Assembly: GCF_051262515.1 (NCBI RefSeq) | Contig: NZ_JBIMER010000002.1 | Coordinates: 248,001-312,000, forward strand | Direction of reading: 5' to 3' | DNA length: 64,000 bases | Origin: Arthrobacter_N sp051262515 | Lineage (GTDB): Bacteria > Actinomycetota > Actinomycetes > Actinomycetales > Micrococcaceae | Shown here: in pieces, positions 34,936 to 44,606 of the stretch | How positions within the stretch are numbered: the stretch's first letter is position 1 | Layout of the letters: the number at the start of each line of letters is the position of its first letter | Made by a program: the position numbers and the translations under genes | Notes under the pieces: model-generated | Databases searched by the model: none | Told to the model about the DNA's origin: nothing | Seen by the model: only the letters and a program-made list of their open reading frames with translations

Positions 34936-36593
34936 TGGCGCACTCCACCCCGCGGGAGGCCGAACTGTCCTTCCGACCGTCGTCGCGCCCCGCCGTCGCG
35001 CTCCGGTCCCTGGCGGACGCCGCGTCGGGCACGGGCCTGTCCACCGCAGTGGAGGGCGACGGGTCCGTCTCGGTCCACGGCGTGTGCATGGACTCACGAG
35101 CCGTCCAGCCGGGCGACCTCTACGCGGCGGCGCCCGGCGCCAACCGCCACGGCGCGGACTTCGCCTCCGCGGCGGCCGAGGCGGGAGCCGCGGCCATCCT
35201 GACCGATTCCGAGGGCGCGACTACCGCCCGCTTGGCCGGCCTGCCCGTGTTGCTCGTGGACTCGGTCCGGGAGGCCGTGGGCGTCCTGGCCGGAATCGTC
35301 TACGGCACGGCCGGCAATGCGCCGCGGCTGCTGGGCGTCACCGGGACCAACGGGAAAACGACCACCACCTACTTCGTCCGCTCCTTGCTTAACGCCCTCG
35401 GGCACGCGACGGGCCTGATCGGCACCATCGAAATCGTCGCCGGCGACACCCCCGTCCCGAGCGTGCTCACGACGCCCGAAGCGCCACAGCTCCATGCGCT
35501 GATGGCCCGCATGCGGGAATCCGGGATCAGCGCGACGGCCATGGAGGTTTCCTCGCACTCCGTGGACTACCGCCGGATCGGCGGCCTGCACTTCGCCGTC
35601 GCCGGTTTCACCAACCTCACGCAGGACCACCTCGACCTGCACGGCAGCATGGAGGCCTACTTCGCCTCCAAGGCGGAGCTGTTCACGCCCGAGCGCACCC
35701 GGCGCGCCGTCGTCACGGTCGACGACGAGTGGGGACGCCGCTTGGCCAAAGCCCGCGGAGCAGGGGTCTGGACGCTCGCCACTTATCCCGGAAGCCAAAC
35801 GGACGGGGACGCCGGCGCGGACGACGCCGGAGCCGGGCACTGGCGCGTGGGCTCCGTTGCGCCGGACGGCTTGGGCCACTCCTTCGAGCTCCACGGTCCA
35901 GACGGGGCCCGGTTGCGCGCGCGCACCGGCCTGCCCGGTCTGTTCAACGTCTCCAACGCGGCCCTGGCCGTCCTGATGGTGTTGGCCTCGGGAGCCGACG
36001 CGTCGGCGCTGCAACGCGCACTGGACGAGGCCGACCCGCTGACCGTTTCCGTGCCGGGGCGAATGCAGGTGGTCTGCGAAAGCCCCGCCGGGATCGTGGA
36101 CTTCGCGCACAACGCCGACGCGCTTCAGCGCGCGATCGACGCCGTCCGGGGCCCGGCGAAGGGCTCCCGCGTCATCCTGGTGTTCGGCGCCACCGGTCAG
36201 CGGGACGCGACGAAACGGCCCGTCATGGGCGCCGTCGCCGCGCGTCATGCGGATGTGGTCATCGTTACCGACGACGATCCGCACGACGAGGAGCCGGCGG
36301 GCATTCGGCGGGCTGTACTCCGCGGCGCCCGCGACGCCATCGCCTCCGAGGGACTGTCCAGCGTGGTCCACGAGGAATTTCCGCGGGCCCGCGCCATCGC
36401 CACGGCGGCGGCCATGGCCTCGCCGGAGGACACCATCCTCGTCGCCGGCCGGGGCCACGAGGTGTGGCAGGAGGTCATGGGGGAGAACCTCCCCCTCGAC
36501 GACCGCGTGGAGCTGCGCAACGCGCTCGCGGAGCGTGGTTTCAAAGTCATTCCCGCGCCGGCGGATTCATCCGGCACGGCGGCCAGGGAGTAA
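34935..36593 (+). CDS. murE: UDP-MurNAc-tripeptide synthetase MurE, probably not meso-DAP type
   Basis: 552 aa. Adds the third amino acid to UDP-MurNAc-L-Ala-D-Glu. The ATP-binding loop VTGTNGKTTTTYF, the carbamylated-lysine region and the Mur ligase C-domain are present. The specificity loop at residues 446-454 reads DDDPHDEEP; meso-DAP enzymes have DNPR here, whose arginine contacts DAP. The substitution to His and the acidic context suggest L-lysine or L-ornithine as substrate, fitting Micrococcaceae-like murein. ATG overlaps the ftsI stop. Confidence 0.95.
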   Translation: MAHSTPREAELSFRPSSRPAVALRSLADAASGTGLSTAVEGDGSVSVHGVCMDSRAVQPGDLYAAAPGANRHGADFASAAAEAGAAAILTDSEGATTARLAGLPVLLVDSVREAVGVLAGIVYGTAGNAPRLLGVTGTNGKTTTTYFVRSLLNALGHATGLIGTIEIVAGDTPVPSVLTTPEAPQLHALMARMRESGISATAMEVSSHSVDYRRIGGLHFAVAGFTNLTQDHLDLHGSMEAYFASKAELFTPERTRRAVVTVDDEWGRRLAKARGAGVWTLATYPGSQTDGDAGADDAGAGHWRVGSVAPDGLGHSFELHGPDGARLRARTGLPGLFNVSNAALAVLMVLASGADASALQRALDEADPLTVSVPGRMQVVCESPAGIVDFAHNADALQRAIDAVRGPAKGSRVILVFGATGQRDATKRPVMGAVAARHADVVIVTDDDPHDEEPAGIRRAVLRGARDAIASEGLSSVVHEEFPRARAIATAAAMASPEDTILVAGRGHEVWQEVMGENLPLDDRVELRNALAERGFKVIPAPADSSGTAARE

Positions 36594-36606
36594 AGTCCAC
36601 TAAGCC

Positions 36607-38079
36607 ATGATTGAACTTAACGCAGCCGAAATTGCCGCCATCACCGGTGGGCGCGCCACCACGACGGTCTCCCCCGAGACCGTCGTCGCGGGTGTCGACA
36701 CCGACTCCCGCGAGTGCCGCCCGGGGTGGTTGTTCGTCGCCAAGCCCGGAGAGGCGTCCGACGGGCACCACTTCGTCGGCCAGGCCTTCGCCGCCGGCGC
36801 CGTCCTGGTGCTCGCGGAGCGCGAGACGCACGACGACGACGGCGGGGTCCACCCGGCCGTCATCGTCGACGACGCCGTGCTGGCCATGGGCCGCCTCGCC
36901 GCGCACATCGTGGCTCGGTTGCGCGACGGAGGCCTGCGGGTGGTCGGGATCACGGGGTCCGCCGGCAAGACGACGACCAAGGACCTACTGGCGGCCATCC
37001 TCGCGAAGGTGGGGGAGACGGTCGCACCCGTCGGTTCCTACAACGGCGAGGTCGGCGTCCCGCTGACCGTCTTCCGGGCGACGTCCTCGACGCGCTTCCT
37101 GGTGGTCGAGATGGGTGCCACGGGAATCGGCCACATCGAGTACCTCGCGGACATGGTGCGTCCCGAAGTCGGCGTGGTGCTCTGCGTGGGCACGGCGCAC
37201 GCCGGCGAGTTCGGTGGCGTGGAGAACATCGCCCGCGCCAAGGGCGAACTCGTCGAGGCGCTGCCGGCCACGGGCACCGCCGTGCTGAATTTCGACGACC
37301 CCCAGGTCCGCGCGATGGCCGGCCGGACGGCGGCGACGGTCCTGGGCTTCGGGCCGGAATCGGAGGCCGACGGCGTCTTTACCGCGGCTCGGGACCTCTC
37401 CGTCGACGCGGACGGGCACCCCCGGTTCACGCTGGTGATGCCCGACGGCTCGGCGCATCCGGTCCGCAGCGGACTCATCGGGCGGCACCACGTCTCCAAC
37501 GTCCTGGCCGCCGCCTCGGCGGCCCACGCCCTGGGCATCGACCCGGGCACCATCGCGGGCACGCTGACGGGTCTGGGGCCCGCCAGCCGTTGGCGCATGG
37601 AGCGGACGGAACGCCCCGATGGAGTCACCGTCATCAATGACGCCTACAACGCCAACCCCGAATCCATGCGGGCGGCCCTGCGCACGCTTGCCGAACTGGG
37701 CCAGGTCGACGCCGACGGTGGCGCGGCGCGCAGGACATGGGCCGTGCTCGGCGAAATGCTCGAGCTGGGCGACCAATCGATCTTCGAACACGACCTCCTC
37801 GGACGCGTGGTGGTCCGCCTGAACATCAAGAAGCTGGTCGTCGTGGGCGCCGGCGCCAAGCCCCTGCACACGGCGGCGGTCCTCGAGGGCAGCTGGGGCG
37901 ACGAAGCAACGTTTGTCGAAACCATCGACGACGCAGAACGGCTGCTTAACGAGCGGCTCGAACCGGGAGACATCGTGTTGTTCAAGTCCTCCAATGGCGC
38001 CGGGCTGAGGCATCTCGGCGATCGGATCGCCCTGGCGTCGTCCGAAGCACCTGTTGCCGGAGAGGGGCCGAACCGGTGA
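36607..38079 (+). CDS. murF: UDP-MurNAc-pentapeptide synthetase MurF
   Basis: 490 aa. Ligates D-Ala-D-Ala to the UDP-MurNAc-tripeptide. Mur ligase three-domain architecture with ATP loop GITGSAGKTTTKDLL (about residue 116), central-domain VEMGATGIGHIEYLADMVRPEVGVV and C-terminal WRMERTERPDGVTVINDAYNANPESM. It begins 13 bp after murE and its stop overlaps mraY (GTGA). No D-Ala-D-Ala ligase gene is in this window. Confidence 0.96.
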   Translation: MIELNAAEIAAITGGRATTTVSPETVVAGVDTDSRECRPGWLFVAKPGEASDGHHFVGQAFAAGAVLVLAERETHDDDGGVHPAVIVDDAVLAMGRLAAHIVARLRDGGLRVVGITGSAGKTTTKDLLAAILAKVGETVAPVGSYNGEVGVPLTVFRATSSTRFLVVEMGATGIGHIEYLADMVRPEVGVVLCVGTAHAGEFGGVENIARAKGELVEALPATGTAVLNFDDPQVRAMAGRTAATVLGFGPESEADGVFTAARDLSVDADGHPRFTLVMPDGSAHPVRSGLIGRHHVSNVLAAASAAHALGIDPGTIAGTLTGLGPASRWRMERTERPDGVTVINDAYNANPESMRAALRTLAELGQVDADGGAARRTWAVLGEMLELGDQSIFEHDLLGRVVVRLNIKKLVVVGAGAKPLHTAAVLEGSWGDEATFVETIDDAERLLNERLEPGDIVLFKSSNGAGLRHLGDRIALASSEAPVAGEGPNR

Positions 38080-39182
38080 TCGCACTGCTCACGGGCGCGT
38101 CCATCGCGCTGTTCCTGACCTTGGTCGGTACGCCGTTGTTCATCAAGCTCCTGGTTCGCCGCAGCTACGGCCAGTTCGTCCGCGACGACGGGCCGACGAC
38201 GCACCACACCAAGCGCGGCACACCCACGATGGGCGGGGCGATCATCGTCTTCGCCGTCATCGTCGCCTACTTCGGAACGCACGCAATGCTGCGGATGTTC
38301 AGCGAGCACGCCGAGGGCCCGACGGCCAGTGGCCTCGTCCTCCTGTTCCTCATGGTCGGCATGGGGCTCGTCGGCTTCCTGGACGATTTCATCAAGATCT
38401 CGAAGCAGCGCAGCCTGGGCCTGCGCGCGTGGCAGAAGATCACCCTTCAGGCCATCGTCGGCGTGGCCTTCGCCCTTCTGGCACTGCAGTTCCCGAACGC
38501 AAAGGGGCTGGCTCCGGCATCGACGAAGATCTCGTTCATCCGGGACACCGGGTTCGATCTCGCCTTCGCCGGTCCGCTGCTCGGGGCACTGCTCTTCATC
38601 CTGTGGTCGAACCTGATCGTCACGGCCGCTACCAACGGCGTCAACGTCACCGACGGCCTGGACGGCCTGGCAACCGGCGCGTCCATCATGGTCTTCGGGG
38701 CATACACACTCATCGGCATCTGGCAGTTCAACCAAGCCTGCGGATCATCGCGCTCGATCGGTTCGGTCTGCTACGAGGTCAGGGATCCCATGGACCTGGC
38801 GTTGTTGGGCGCGATCCTGTCCGGGGCGCTGGTCGGCTTCCTCTGGTGGAACACCTCGCCAGCGGCGATCTTTATGGGCGACACCGGATCTCTGGCCATC
38901 GGCGGCGCCATCGCGGCCTTCGCCATCCTCTCCCGCACCGAACTGCTGCTCGTGGTGCTGGCCGGCCTCTTCGTCATCATCACCCTGTCTGTCATCATCC
39001 AGGTCGGCTTCTTCAAGCTCAGCGGCGGCAAGCGGGTCTTCCTCATGGCTCCCCTGCAGCACCACTTCGAGCTCAAGGGCTGGGCCGAGGTCACGGTGGT
39101 CGTGCGCTTCTGGATTGTGGCCGGGTTGTTCGTCGCCGCGGCTCTGGGCATCTTCTACGCCGAATGGGTCGTCGGGCTGTGA
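38076..39182 (+). CDS. mraY: MraY, phospho-MurNAc-pentapeptide translocase
   Basis: 368-aa integral membrane enzyme with about ten helices. Transfers phospho-MurNAc-pentapeptide from UDP to undecaprenyl phosphate, forming lipid I. Conserved cytoplasmic motifs are seen: GTPTMGGAIIV, the DDFIKISKQRSLGLRAWQK aspartate loop, NGVNVTDGLDGLATG and the HHFELKGWAE histidine loop near the end. GTG start inside the murF stop (GTGA) and a GTGA overlap into murD. Confidence 0.97.
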   Translation: MIALLTGASIALFLTLVGTPLFIKLLVRRSYGQFVRDDGPTTHHTKRGTPTMGGAIIVFAVIVAYFGTHAMLRMFSEHAEGPTASGLVLLFLMVGMGLVGFLDDFIKISKQRSLGLRAWQKITLQAIVGVAFALLALQFPNAKGLAPASTKISFIRDTGFDLAFAGPLLGALLFILWSNLIVTAATNGVNVTDGLDGLATGASIMVFGAYTLIGIWQFNQACGSSRSIGSVCYEVRDPMDLALLGAILSGALVGFLWWNTSPAAIFMGDTGSLAIGGAIAAFAILSRTELLLVVLAGLFVIITLSVIIQVGFFKLSGGKRVFLMAPLQHHFELKGWAEVTVVVRFWIVAGLFVAAALGIFYAEWVVGL

Positions 39183-40702
39183 CGCACGCACACTTGGACG
39201 AACTGACCACCTGGGACGCCGACTGGGCGGGCCTGCGCGTGGTGGTCGCCGGTCTCGGACTGTCCGGGTTCTCCGCCGCCGACACCCTGATCGAGCTGGG
39301 CGCCCGGGTTGTCGTCGTCGACGGCGCCGACACCGACGAGAACCGCTCGCGCGCGGACACGCTCCGGATCGTGGGCGCGGCCGAGGTCCTGCTGGGCGCC
39401 GCAGGCGCCTCCGCCCTGCCGCCGGTCGACGGACGGCCGCCCGAACTCGTGGTGGCCTCACCCGGATGGAACCCGCGGCATCCCGTGCTCGTGGCGGCCG
39501 ACGCGAGCGGCATCCCCATTTGGGGCGACGTGGAACTCGCCTGGCGCGTGCGCGAGCGCCGGGGGCGCAAGACGGCGGAATGGCTGGTCATCACCGGAAC
39601 CAACGGCAAGACAACGACGGTCGGGATGGCCGAATCGATGCTGCGGGCCGCCGGCCTGCGGGCGATCGCGGCCGGCAACGTGGGTACGCCGATCCTGGAC
39701 GCGATCCGCGATCCGGAGGGGTACGACGCCATCGCCGTCGAGCTCTCCAGCTTCCAACTGCACACCACACACACGATGTCCCCACTTGCCTCGGTGGTGC
39801 TCAACGTCGCGGAGGACCACGTCGACTGGCACGGATCGTACGCCGAGTACCTGGGCGCCAAGGCCAGGATCTATTCGCGCACCCGGGTCGCGGCGATCTA
39901 CAACGCGGACCAGGCCGAGACGGAACGCATGGTGGAGGACGCGGACGTCGTCGAGGGCTGCCGTGCCATCGGGTTTACCACCGACGTGCCCGGGCTCAGC
40001 ATGGTGGGCGTCGTCGAGGGCCTGCTGGTGGACCGCGCCTACGTCGAGGATCGGAAGACCTCCGCAGCGGAGTTGGCCGCCCTGACCGACCTGGGCGATA
40101 TCGCGCCGAGGCACACCGTGGCGAACGCTTTGGCCGCCGCGGCGCTGGTGCGGGCGTACGGCGTCGAACCCCGCGCCATTCGCGACGGCCTGCGCGCCTT
40201 CGACCCCGGGGAACACCGGATCCAAGCCGTGGCCCGTCGCGACGACGTCCTGTGGATCAATGACTCCAAAGCCACCAACCCGCACGCCGCGGACGCGTCG
40301 CTTGCGTCGTTCTCCTCGGTCGTGTGGATCGCCGGGGGCCTGTCCAAGGGCGTCGACTACGACGAGCTCGTTGCGCGCCACGCCGGGCGGCTCGCCGCGG
40401 TGGTCCTGATTGGCGCGGACAGTGCGTCGCTCCGCGGCTCGTTACGGCGACACGCGCCGGACGTGCCGGTGATCGAGCCCGGGGTGCGGGAAACTGGAGG
40501 CGGGACACCGCCGGCAGACGGAGAGACCGGTTGGACCATCATGGCGGAAGCCGTCGCCGCGGCGGCCGGCGTCGCCAGGGCGGGCGACACGGTGCTGATG
40601 GCGCCGGCGGCCGCCTCGATGGACCAGTTCTCTTCATATGCCCACCGCGGAAACGCCTTCATCCAGGCGGTCCGCGGGCTGATGGAGGACACCACTACGT
40701 AA
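39179..40702 (+). CDS. murD: UDP-MurNAc-L-Ala:D-Glu ligase MurD
   Basis: 507 aa. N-terminal Rossmann-like domain (VVVAGLGLSGFSAADTL), ATP loop ITGTNGKTTTVGMAES (about residue 136), central ELSSFQLHTT and C-terminal domain with WINDSKATNPHAADASL. Adds D-glutamate to UDP-MurNAc-L-Ala. GTG 39179 overlapping the mraY TGA is the natural start; the open frame extends far upstream only as a shadow of mraY. The C-terminal region carries a glycine-rich insertion (ETGGGTPPADGETG) near residue 440. Confidence 0.95.
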   Translation: MTHAHLDELTTWDADWAGLRVVVAGLGLSGFSAADTLIELGARVVVVDGADTDENRSRADTLRIVGAAEVLLGAAGASALPPVDGRPPELVVASPGWNPRHPVLVAADASGIPIWGDVELAWRVRERRGRKTAEWLVITGTNGKTTTVGMAESMLRAAGLRAIAAGNVGTPILDAIRDPEGYDAIAVELSSFQLHTTHTMSPLASVVLNVAEDHVDWHGSYAEYLGAKARIYSRTRVAAIYNADQAETERMVEDADVVEGCRAIGFTTDVPGLSMVGVVEGLLVDRAYVEDRKTSAAELAALTDLGDIAPRHTVANALAAAALVRAYGVEPRAIRDGLRAFDPGEHRIQAVARRDDVLWINDSKATNPHAADASLASFSSVVWIAGGLSKGVDYDELVARHAGRLAAVVLIGADSASLRGSLRRHAPDVPVIEPGVRETGGGTPPADGETGWTIMAEAVAAAAGVARAGDTVLMAPAAASMDQFSSYAHRGNAFIQAVRGLMEDTTT

Positions 40703-40712
40703 AGGAGTACCC

Positions 40713-42032
40713 GTGCCAGCCCCCACCTCGCCGCCGCGCGGCAGCGATGGCCGCAAACCCCGGGTACGCTCCTCAGGTCCCCGAGGCGGTCCAGGGAATG
40801 CCACGACCGCCTCCCGGGCCACGGCAACGACTCCGACCATGGGACGCGCCGAGGTTGCGGCCTCCGACGCCGACGCCCGTCCCATGGCGAGGCTGTGGCG
40901 GATGGTCGAGGGGGACGCGGGTTCCGGGGCCAACACCGGCTACTACATGATCCTGGGCAGCGCCCTGGCCTTGACACTGATCGGCCTGCTGATGGTGCTG
41001 TCCTCCTCCGCGGTCGAAGCCATCACGCGGGAGACCTCCTCCTACCTGCTGTTCATGAAGCAAGGTGTTTGGGCCCTTGCCGGTTGCGCCCTGATGGTCA
41101 TCATGTCGCGGCTGTCCGTGGCGACAATGAAGAAGCTCGCCGGGCCGGCCATCCTGCTGGCCCTGTTCCTGTTGCTGCTCGTGTTCACGCCGCTGGGCGT
41201 CGAGGTCTACGGCAACCGCAACTGGATCGGGATCGGCGGTTTCACGGCTCAGCCCTCGGAGGCGGCGAAGCTGGCGCTGGCGGTGTGGGCGGCGAAGATG
41301 CTCGCCAAAAAGGCGCCGTTGATACACCGCACCGGACACGCACTCATTCCGGTCGTCTTCCCGGGCGGCCTGGCGGTGCTGGCACTGGTCCTCGCGGGGC
41401 GGGACCTGGGCACCGGGCTCGTCCTGATCCTGATCATCGTCGCCACGCTGTTCTTCGGAGGGGCGCGGCTGAGGATCTTCGGCATCGCCGCTGCGGTCGC
41501 GGCCGTGGGCGCCGTGCTCATGGTTCTGCTCTCCGGAAACCGCATGGGGCGCATCAACGCCTGGCTGGGCATCGACTGCGGCGCCAACGACGCCTGCTAC
41601 CAGTCCCGCCAGGGCCTCTACGCGCTGGCCTCGGGCGGATGGTGGGGCGTGGGGCTCGGCCAGTCGAGGCAGAAATGGAACTACATCCCCGAGGCGGAGA
41701 ACGACTTCATCTTCGCCATCATCGGCGAGGAGCTGGGCCTGATCGGGACCACGGTCATCATCGCCCTGTTCGGCATCATGGCGGTTGCCATGTACCGCGT
41801 GGCCGTCCGGCATTCGGATCCGTTCGTCCGGATCGCCACCGGTGGCATCATGGCGTGGTTGATCGGGCAGGCGTTCGTGAACATCGGCATGGTCACGGGC
41901 CTGCTTCCGGTCATCGGCGTCCCGCTGCCCTTCATCTCCTACGGAGGTTCCGCGCTCACCTTCGCCCTGATGGCCGTGGGCGTGGTGCTCTGCTTCGCAC
42001 GCCAACATACGGACCCACCCGCCGCCGCATGA
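40713..42032 (+). CDS. ftsW: FtsW peptidoglycan glycosyltransferase
   Basis: 439 aa, SEDS family. A long Pro/Arg/Ser-rich cytoplasmic N-terminus (about 75 residues) precedes about ten membrane helices. FtsW polymerises lipid II at the septum with FtsI. The conserved region YIPEAENDFIFAIIGEELGLIG and the ending VGLLPVIGVPLPFISYGGSA-like segment (here VTGLLPVIGVPLPFISYGG) are visible. GTG start with AAAGGAG 6 nt upstream. Overlaps murG by ATGA. Confidence 0.95.
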   Translation: MPAPTSPPRGSDGRKPRVRSSGPRGGPGNATTASRATATTPTMGRAEVAASDADARPMARLWRMVEGDAGSGANTGYYMILGSALALTLIGLLMVLSSSAVEAITRETSSYLLFMKQGVWALAGCALMVIMSRLSVATMKKLAGPAILLALFLLLLVFTPLGVEVYGNRNWIGIGGFTAQPSEAAKLALAVWAAKMLAKKAPLIHRTGHALIPVVFPGGLAVLALVLAGRDLGTGLVLILIIVATLFFGGARLRIFGIAAAVAAVGAVLMVLLSGNRMGRINAWLGIDCGANDACYQSRQGLYALASGGWWGVGLGQSRQKWNYIPEAENDFIFAIIGEELGLIGTTVIIALFGIMAVAMYRVAVRHSDPFVRIATGGIMAWLIGQAFVNIGMVTGLLPVIGVPLPFISYGGSALTFALMAVGVVLCFARQHTDPPAAA

Positions 42033-43204
42033 CCAGCCCACCGACGACTCCCGAAAGCCGTGAAGACATGAACCCTGGACCCTCGATCGTGTTGGCCGGT
42101 GGCGGCACCGCCGGCCACATCTCGCCACTGTTGGCCATCGCCGACGCCCTCCGCACACAGGCGCCCGAGGCGGGCATCGTCGCCGTGGGAACGGCTTCCG
42201 GCATGGAAACCCGCCTGGTCCCGGCTGCCGGGTACACCCTGGAGACCATCGAGCGCGTGCCGATGCCGCGGCGACCATCCGCCGACCTGGTGAAGTTGCC
42301 GTTCCGCATGGTCCAGGCGGTCCGGCACGCCGGCGCCATCCTGGACCGCGCGCGGGCCGACGTCGTCGTGGGCGTCGGAGGATACGTCTGCACCCCCGTC
42401 TACCTCGCCGCGCGCAAGCGGCGGATTCCGGTGGTGATCCACGAGGCCAACGCGCGCGCCGGACTCGCGAACAAGCTGGGCGCACGGTTCGCGGCCCGCA
42501 TCGCCACCGCGTTCCCGAACACGGAACTCGCCGGTGCCGAACTGGTCGGCATGCCGATGCGGTCGGCCATCGCCGCTTTGGACCGGGCCGCCGACCGGCG
42601 GTCGGCGCGCGAGTCGCTGAGTCTCGAACCCGGCGTTCCGACGCTGGTCGTGACCGGCGGGTCGTCCGGTGCCGTGTCCATCAACCACACCATTCGCACG
42701 TCGCTGCCGCTGCTGGCCGATTTGGCCGCCGCCGGCAATCCCGTCCAAGTCCTGCATGTCACCGGGCGGGGGAAGCAGATGCTCGACGACGACGGCGTCG
42801 TGTTCGCCGCTCCGGGCTATGTCCAGGTCGAATACGTGGACGGCATGGAATCGGCCTATGCCGCCGCCGACCTGATCGTCGCCAGGGCGGGCGCGGGAAC
42901 GGTGTGTGAGATCGCCGCGGTGGGGCTGCCTTCCATCCTGGTTCCCATGCCGATCGGCAACGGTGAACAGCGGCTGAATGCCGGACCCCTCGGCGACGCG
43001 GGTGCCGCCGTGGTCGTCGACAACGACTCGTTCACTCCGGGGTTCTTCGCGGGAACCGTCCTGCCGCTGCTCTCCAGCCCGGACAGGTTGGACATCATGG
43101 GCCGCGCGGCACATGCGCTGGGCAACCGGGACGCCGCGCGCCGCATGGCCCAGATTGTTCTCGAGACGGCGGGCCGCGCGCCGGCCCCCGGCGTGGGAAG
43201 GTAG
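42029..43204 (+). CDS. murG: MurG glycosyltransferase
   Basis: 391 aa. Adds GlcNAc to lipid I, giving lipid II on the inner face of the membrane. N-terminal GGGTAGHISPLLAIADAL binds the lipid acceptor; C-terminal half has VTGGSSGAVSINHTI and the donor-binding IVARAGAGTVCEIAAVGLPSILVPMP. ATG 42029 overlaps the ftsW stop (ATGA); the in-frame ATG 42068 (MNPGPS) is an alternative start that lies closer to the conserved domain. Confidence 0.95.
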   Translation: MTSPPTTPESREDMNPGPSIVLAGGGTAGHISPLLAIADALRTQAPEAGIVAVGTASGMETRLVPAAGYTLETIERVPMPRRPSADLVKLPFRMVQAVRHAGAILDRARADVVVGVGGYVCTPVYLAARKRRIPVVIHEANARAGLANKLGARFAARIATAFPNTELAGAELVGMPMRSAIAALDRAADRRSARESLSLEPGVPTLVVTGGSSGAVSINHTIRTSLPLLADLAAAGNPVQVLHVTGRGKQMLDDDGVVFAAPGYVQVEYVDGMESAYAAADLIVARAGAGTVCEIAAVGLPSILVPMPIGNGEQRLNAGPLGDAGAAVVVDNDSFTPGFFAGTVLPLLSSPDRLDIMGRAAHALGNRDAARRMAQIVLETAGRAPAPGVGR

Positions 43205-43208
43205 AGGC

Positions 43209-44606
43209 ATGCAGCAGAACCCGAAACTTTCCGAGCTGGGCCGCGTACACCTGATGGGGATCGGCGGCGTTGGTGTCTCCGCGGTCGCCCGGTTGATGCT
43301 GGCCCGCGGGGTCGCCGTCTCCGGCAGCGACGCCAAGGATCTGCCCGTGCTCCACGAGCTTCGCGCTCTCGGGGCACGGATCCACGTGGGCTACGCACCC
43401 GAAAACATCGGCGATGCCGACACCTTGGTGGTCTCGTCTGTCATCAAGGCCGGCAATCTGGAGTTCGACGCCGCCCAACGCAACGGCCTACGGATCCTGC
43501 ACCGTTCGGAAGGGCTCGCCGCCACGATGGAGGGCCACCACGTGGTGGCCGTCTGCGGCACCCACGGAAAGACCACCACGACGTCGTTGATCGCGGTGAT
43601 GCTCCGGCACGCGGGCTTGTCGCCGTCCTTCGCCATAGGTGCGAACGTCGCGGGCCTCGGTGTCAACGCAGAGCAGGGGGCGGGACGGATTTTCGTGGCC
43701 GAGGCCGACGAATCCGACGCGTCGTTCATGAACTACCGCCCCGACGTCGTGGTCGTCACGAATGTCGAGGCGGACCACCTGGACCACTACGGCACCGCCG
43801 AGGCCGTTCACGAAAGCTTCCGCCGGTTCGTGTCCCTGCTGCCGGAGGACGGGCTCCTGATCTGCTGCGCGGACGACGCCGGGTCCAACGCGCTGGCTGT
43901 CCGGACGCGGCGCGAGCGACCCGACGTGCGGGTGCAGACGTACGGATTCAGCGAGACGGCCGACCGGCGCCTCCTGGATCCCACACCGTTGGCCGGCCAG
44001 CGCTACGGCTGCTCGCTCGAGTGGGGGAGCGGCGAGGAGGGACGGCTGGATCTCGCGGTCCCCGGCGACCACAACCTGCTGAACGCGGCAGCCGCCTTCG
44101 CGGTGGGTCTCGACTGCGGCCTGGAACCGGAGTCGGCGACATCGGGGCTCGCCGCCTTCGCCGGGGCCGCGCGACGGTTCGAATACCGCGGAGAGGCCTC
44201 GGGCGTCCGGGTCTACGACGACTACGCCCACCACCCCACGGAGGTGCTGGCCGCGCTCAAGGCCGCCCGGGCCGTCGCCGGCGAGGGACGCGTCCACGTC
44301 CTGTTTCAGCCGCACTTGTTTTCGCGGACGCGCGAGTTCTGGCGCGAGTTCGCCGACGCGCTGTCGCTGGCGGACACGGCGTTGGTCCTGGGGATCTATC
44401 CCGCGCGCGAGCTGCCCATCGAGGGCGTGACCAGCGAACTGGTCGCCGACGCGCTCAACACCGACGGGGGAACCGCGACGCGCTTCGACGCGCCCGGCAG
44501 GATCGCGGCCGCGGCGCGGCCCGGCGACCTCGTGATGACCATCGGCGCGGGGGACGTGACGGAAGCCGGCGTGGACATCCTGGCGGCTTTGGCGGCGGGT
44601 CGGTGA
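43209..44606 (+). CDS. murC: UDP-MurNAc:L-Ala ligase MurC
   Basis: 465 aa. First of the Mur ligase steps. Visible motifs: HLMGIGGVGVSAVARLML (N-domain), VCGTHGKTTTTSLIAVML ATP loop (about residue 117), ADESDASFMNYRPDVVVVTNVEADHLDHY, RRFEYRGEASGVRVYDDYAHHPTEV and LFQPHLFSRTREF. ATG 43209, 4 bp after murG with AGAGG just before it. A GTGA overlap leads into ftsQ. No murB gene lies between murC and ftsQ, the usual actinobacterial state. Confidence 0.96.
   Translation: MQQNPKLSELGRVHLMGIGGVGVSAVARLMLARGVAVSGSDAKDLPVLHELRALGARIHVGYAPENIGDADTLVVSSVIKAGNLEFDAAQRNGLRILHRSEGLAATMEGHHVVAVCGTHGKTTTTSLIAVMLRHAGLSPSFAIGANVAGLGVNAEQGAGRIFVAEADESDASFMNYRPDVVVVTNVEADHLDHYGTAEAVHESFRRFVSLLPEDGLLICCADDAGSNALAVRTRRERPDVRVQTYGFSETADRRLLDPTPLAGQRYGCSLEWGSGEEGRLDLAVPGDHNLLNAAAAFAVGLDCGLEPESATSGLAAFAGAARRFEYRGEASGVRVYDDYAHHPTEVLAALKAARAVAGEGRVHVLFQPHLFSRTREFWREFADALSLADTALVLGIYPARELPIEGVTSELVADALNTDGGTATRFDAPGRIAAAARPGDLVMTIGAGDVTEAGVDILAALAAGR

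Noticed and set aside
38054..39178. Extended N-terminus of murD reaching back through mraY
   Set aside because: The extension is an out-of-frame reading of mraY; the GTGA overlap at 39179 and the Rossmann motif directly after it define the true start.
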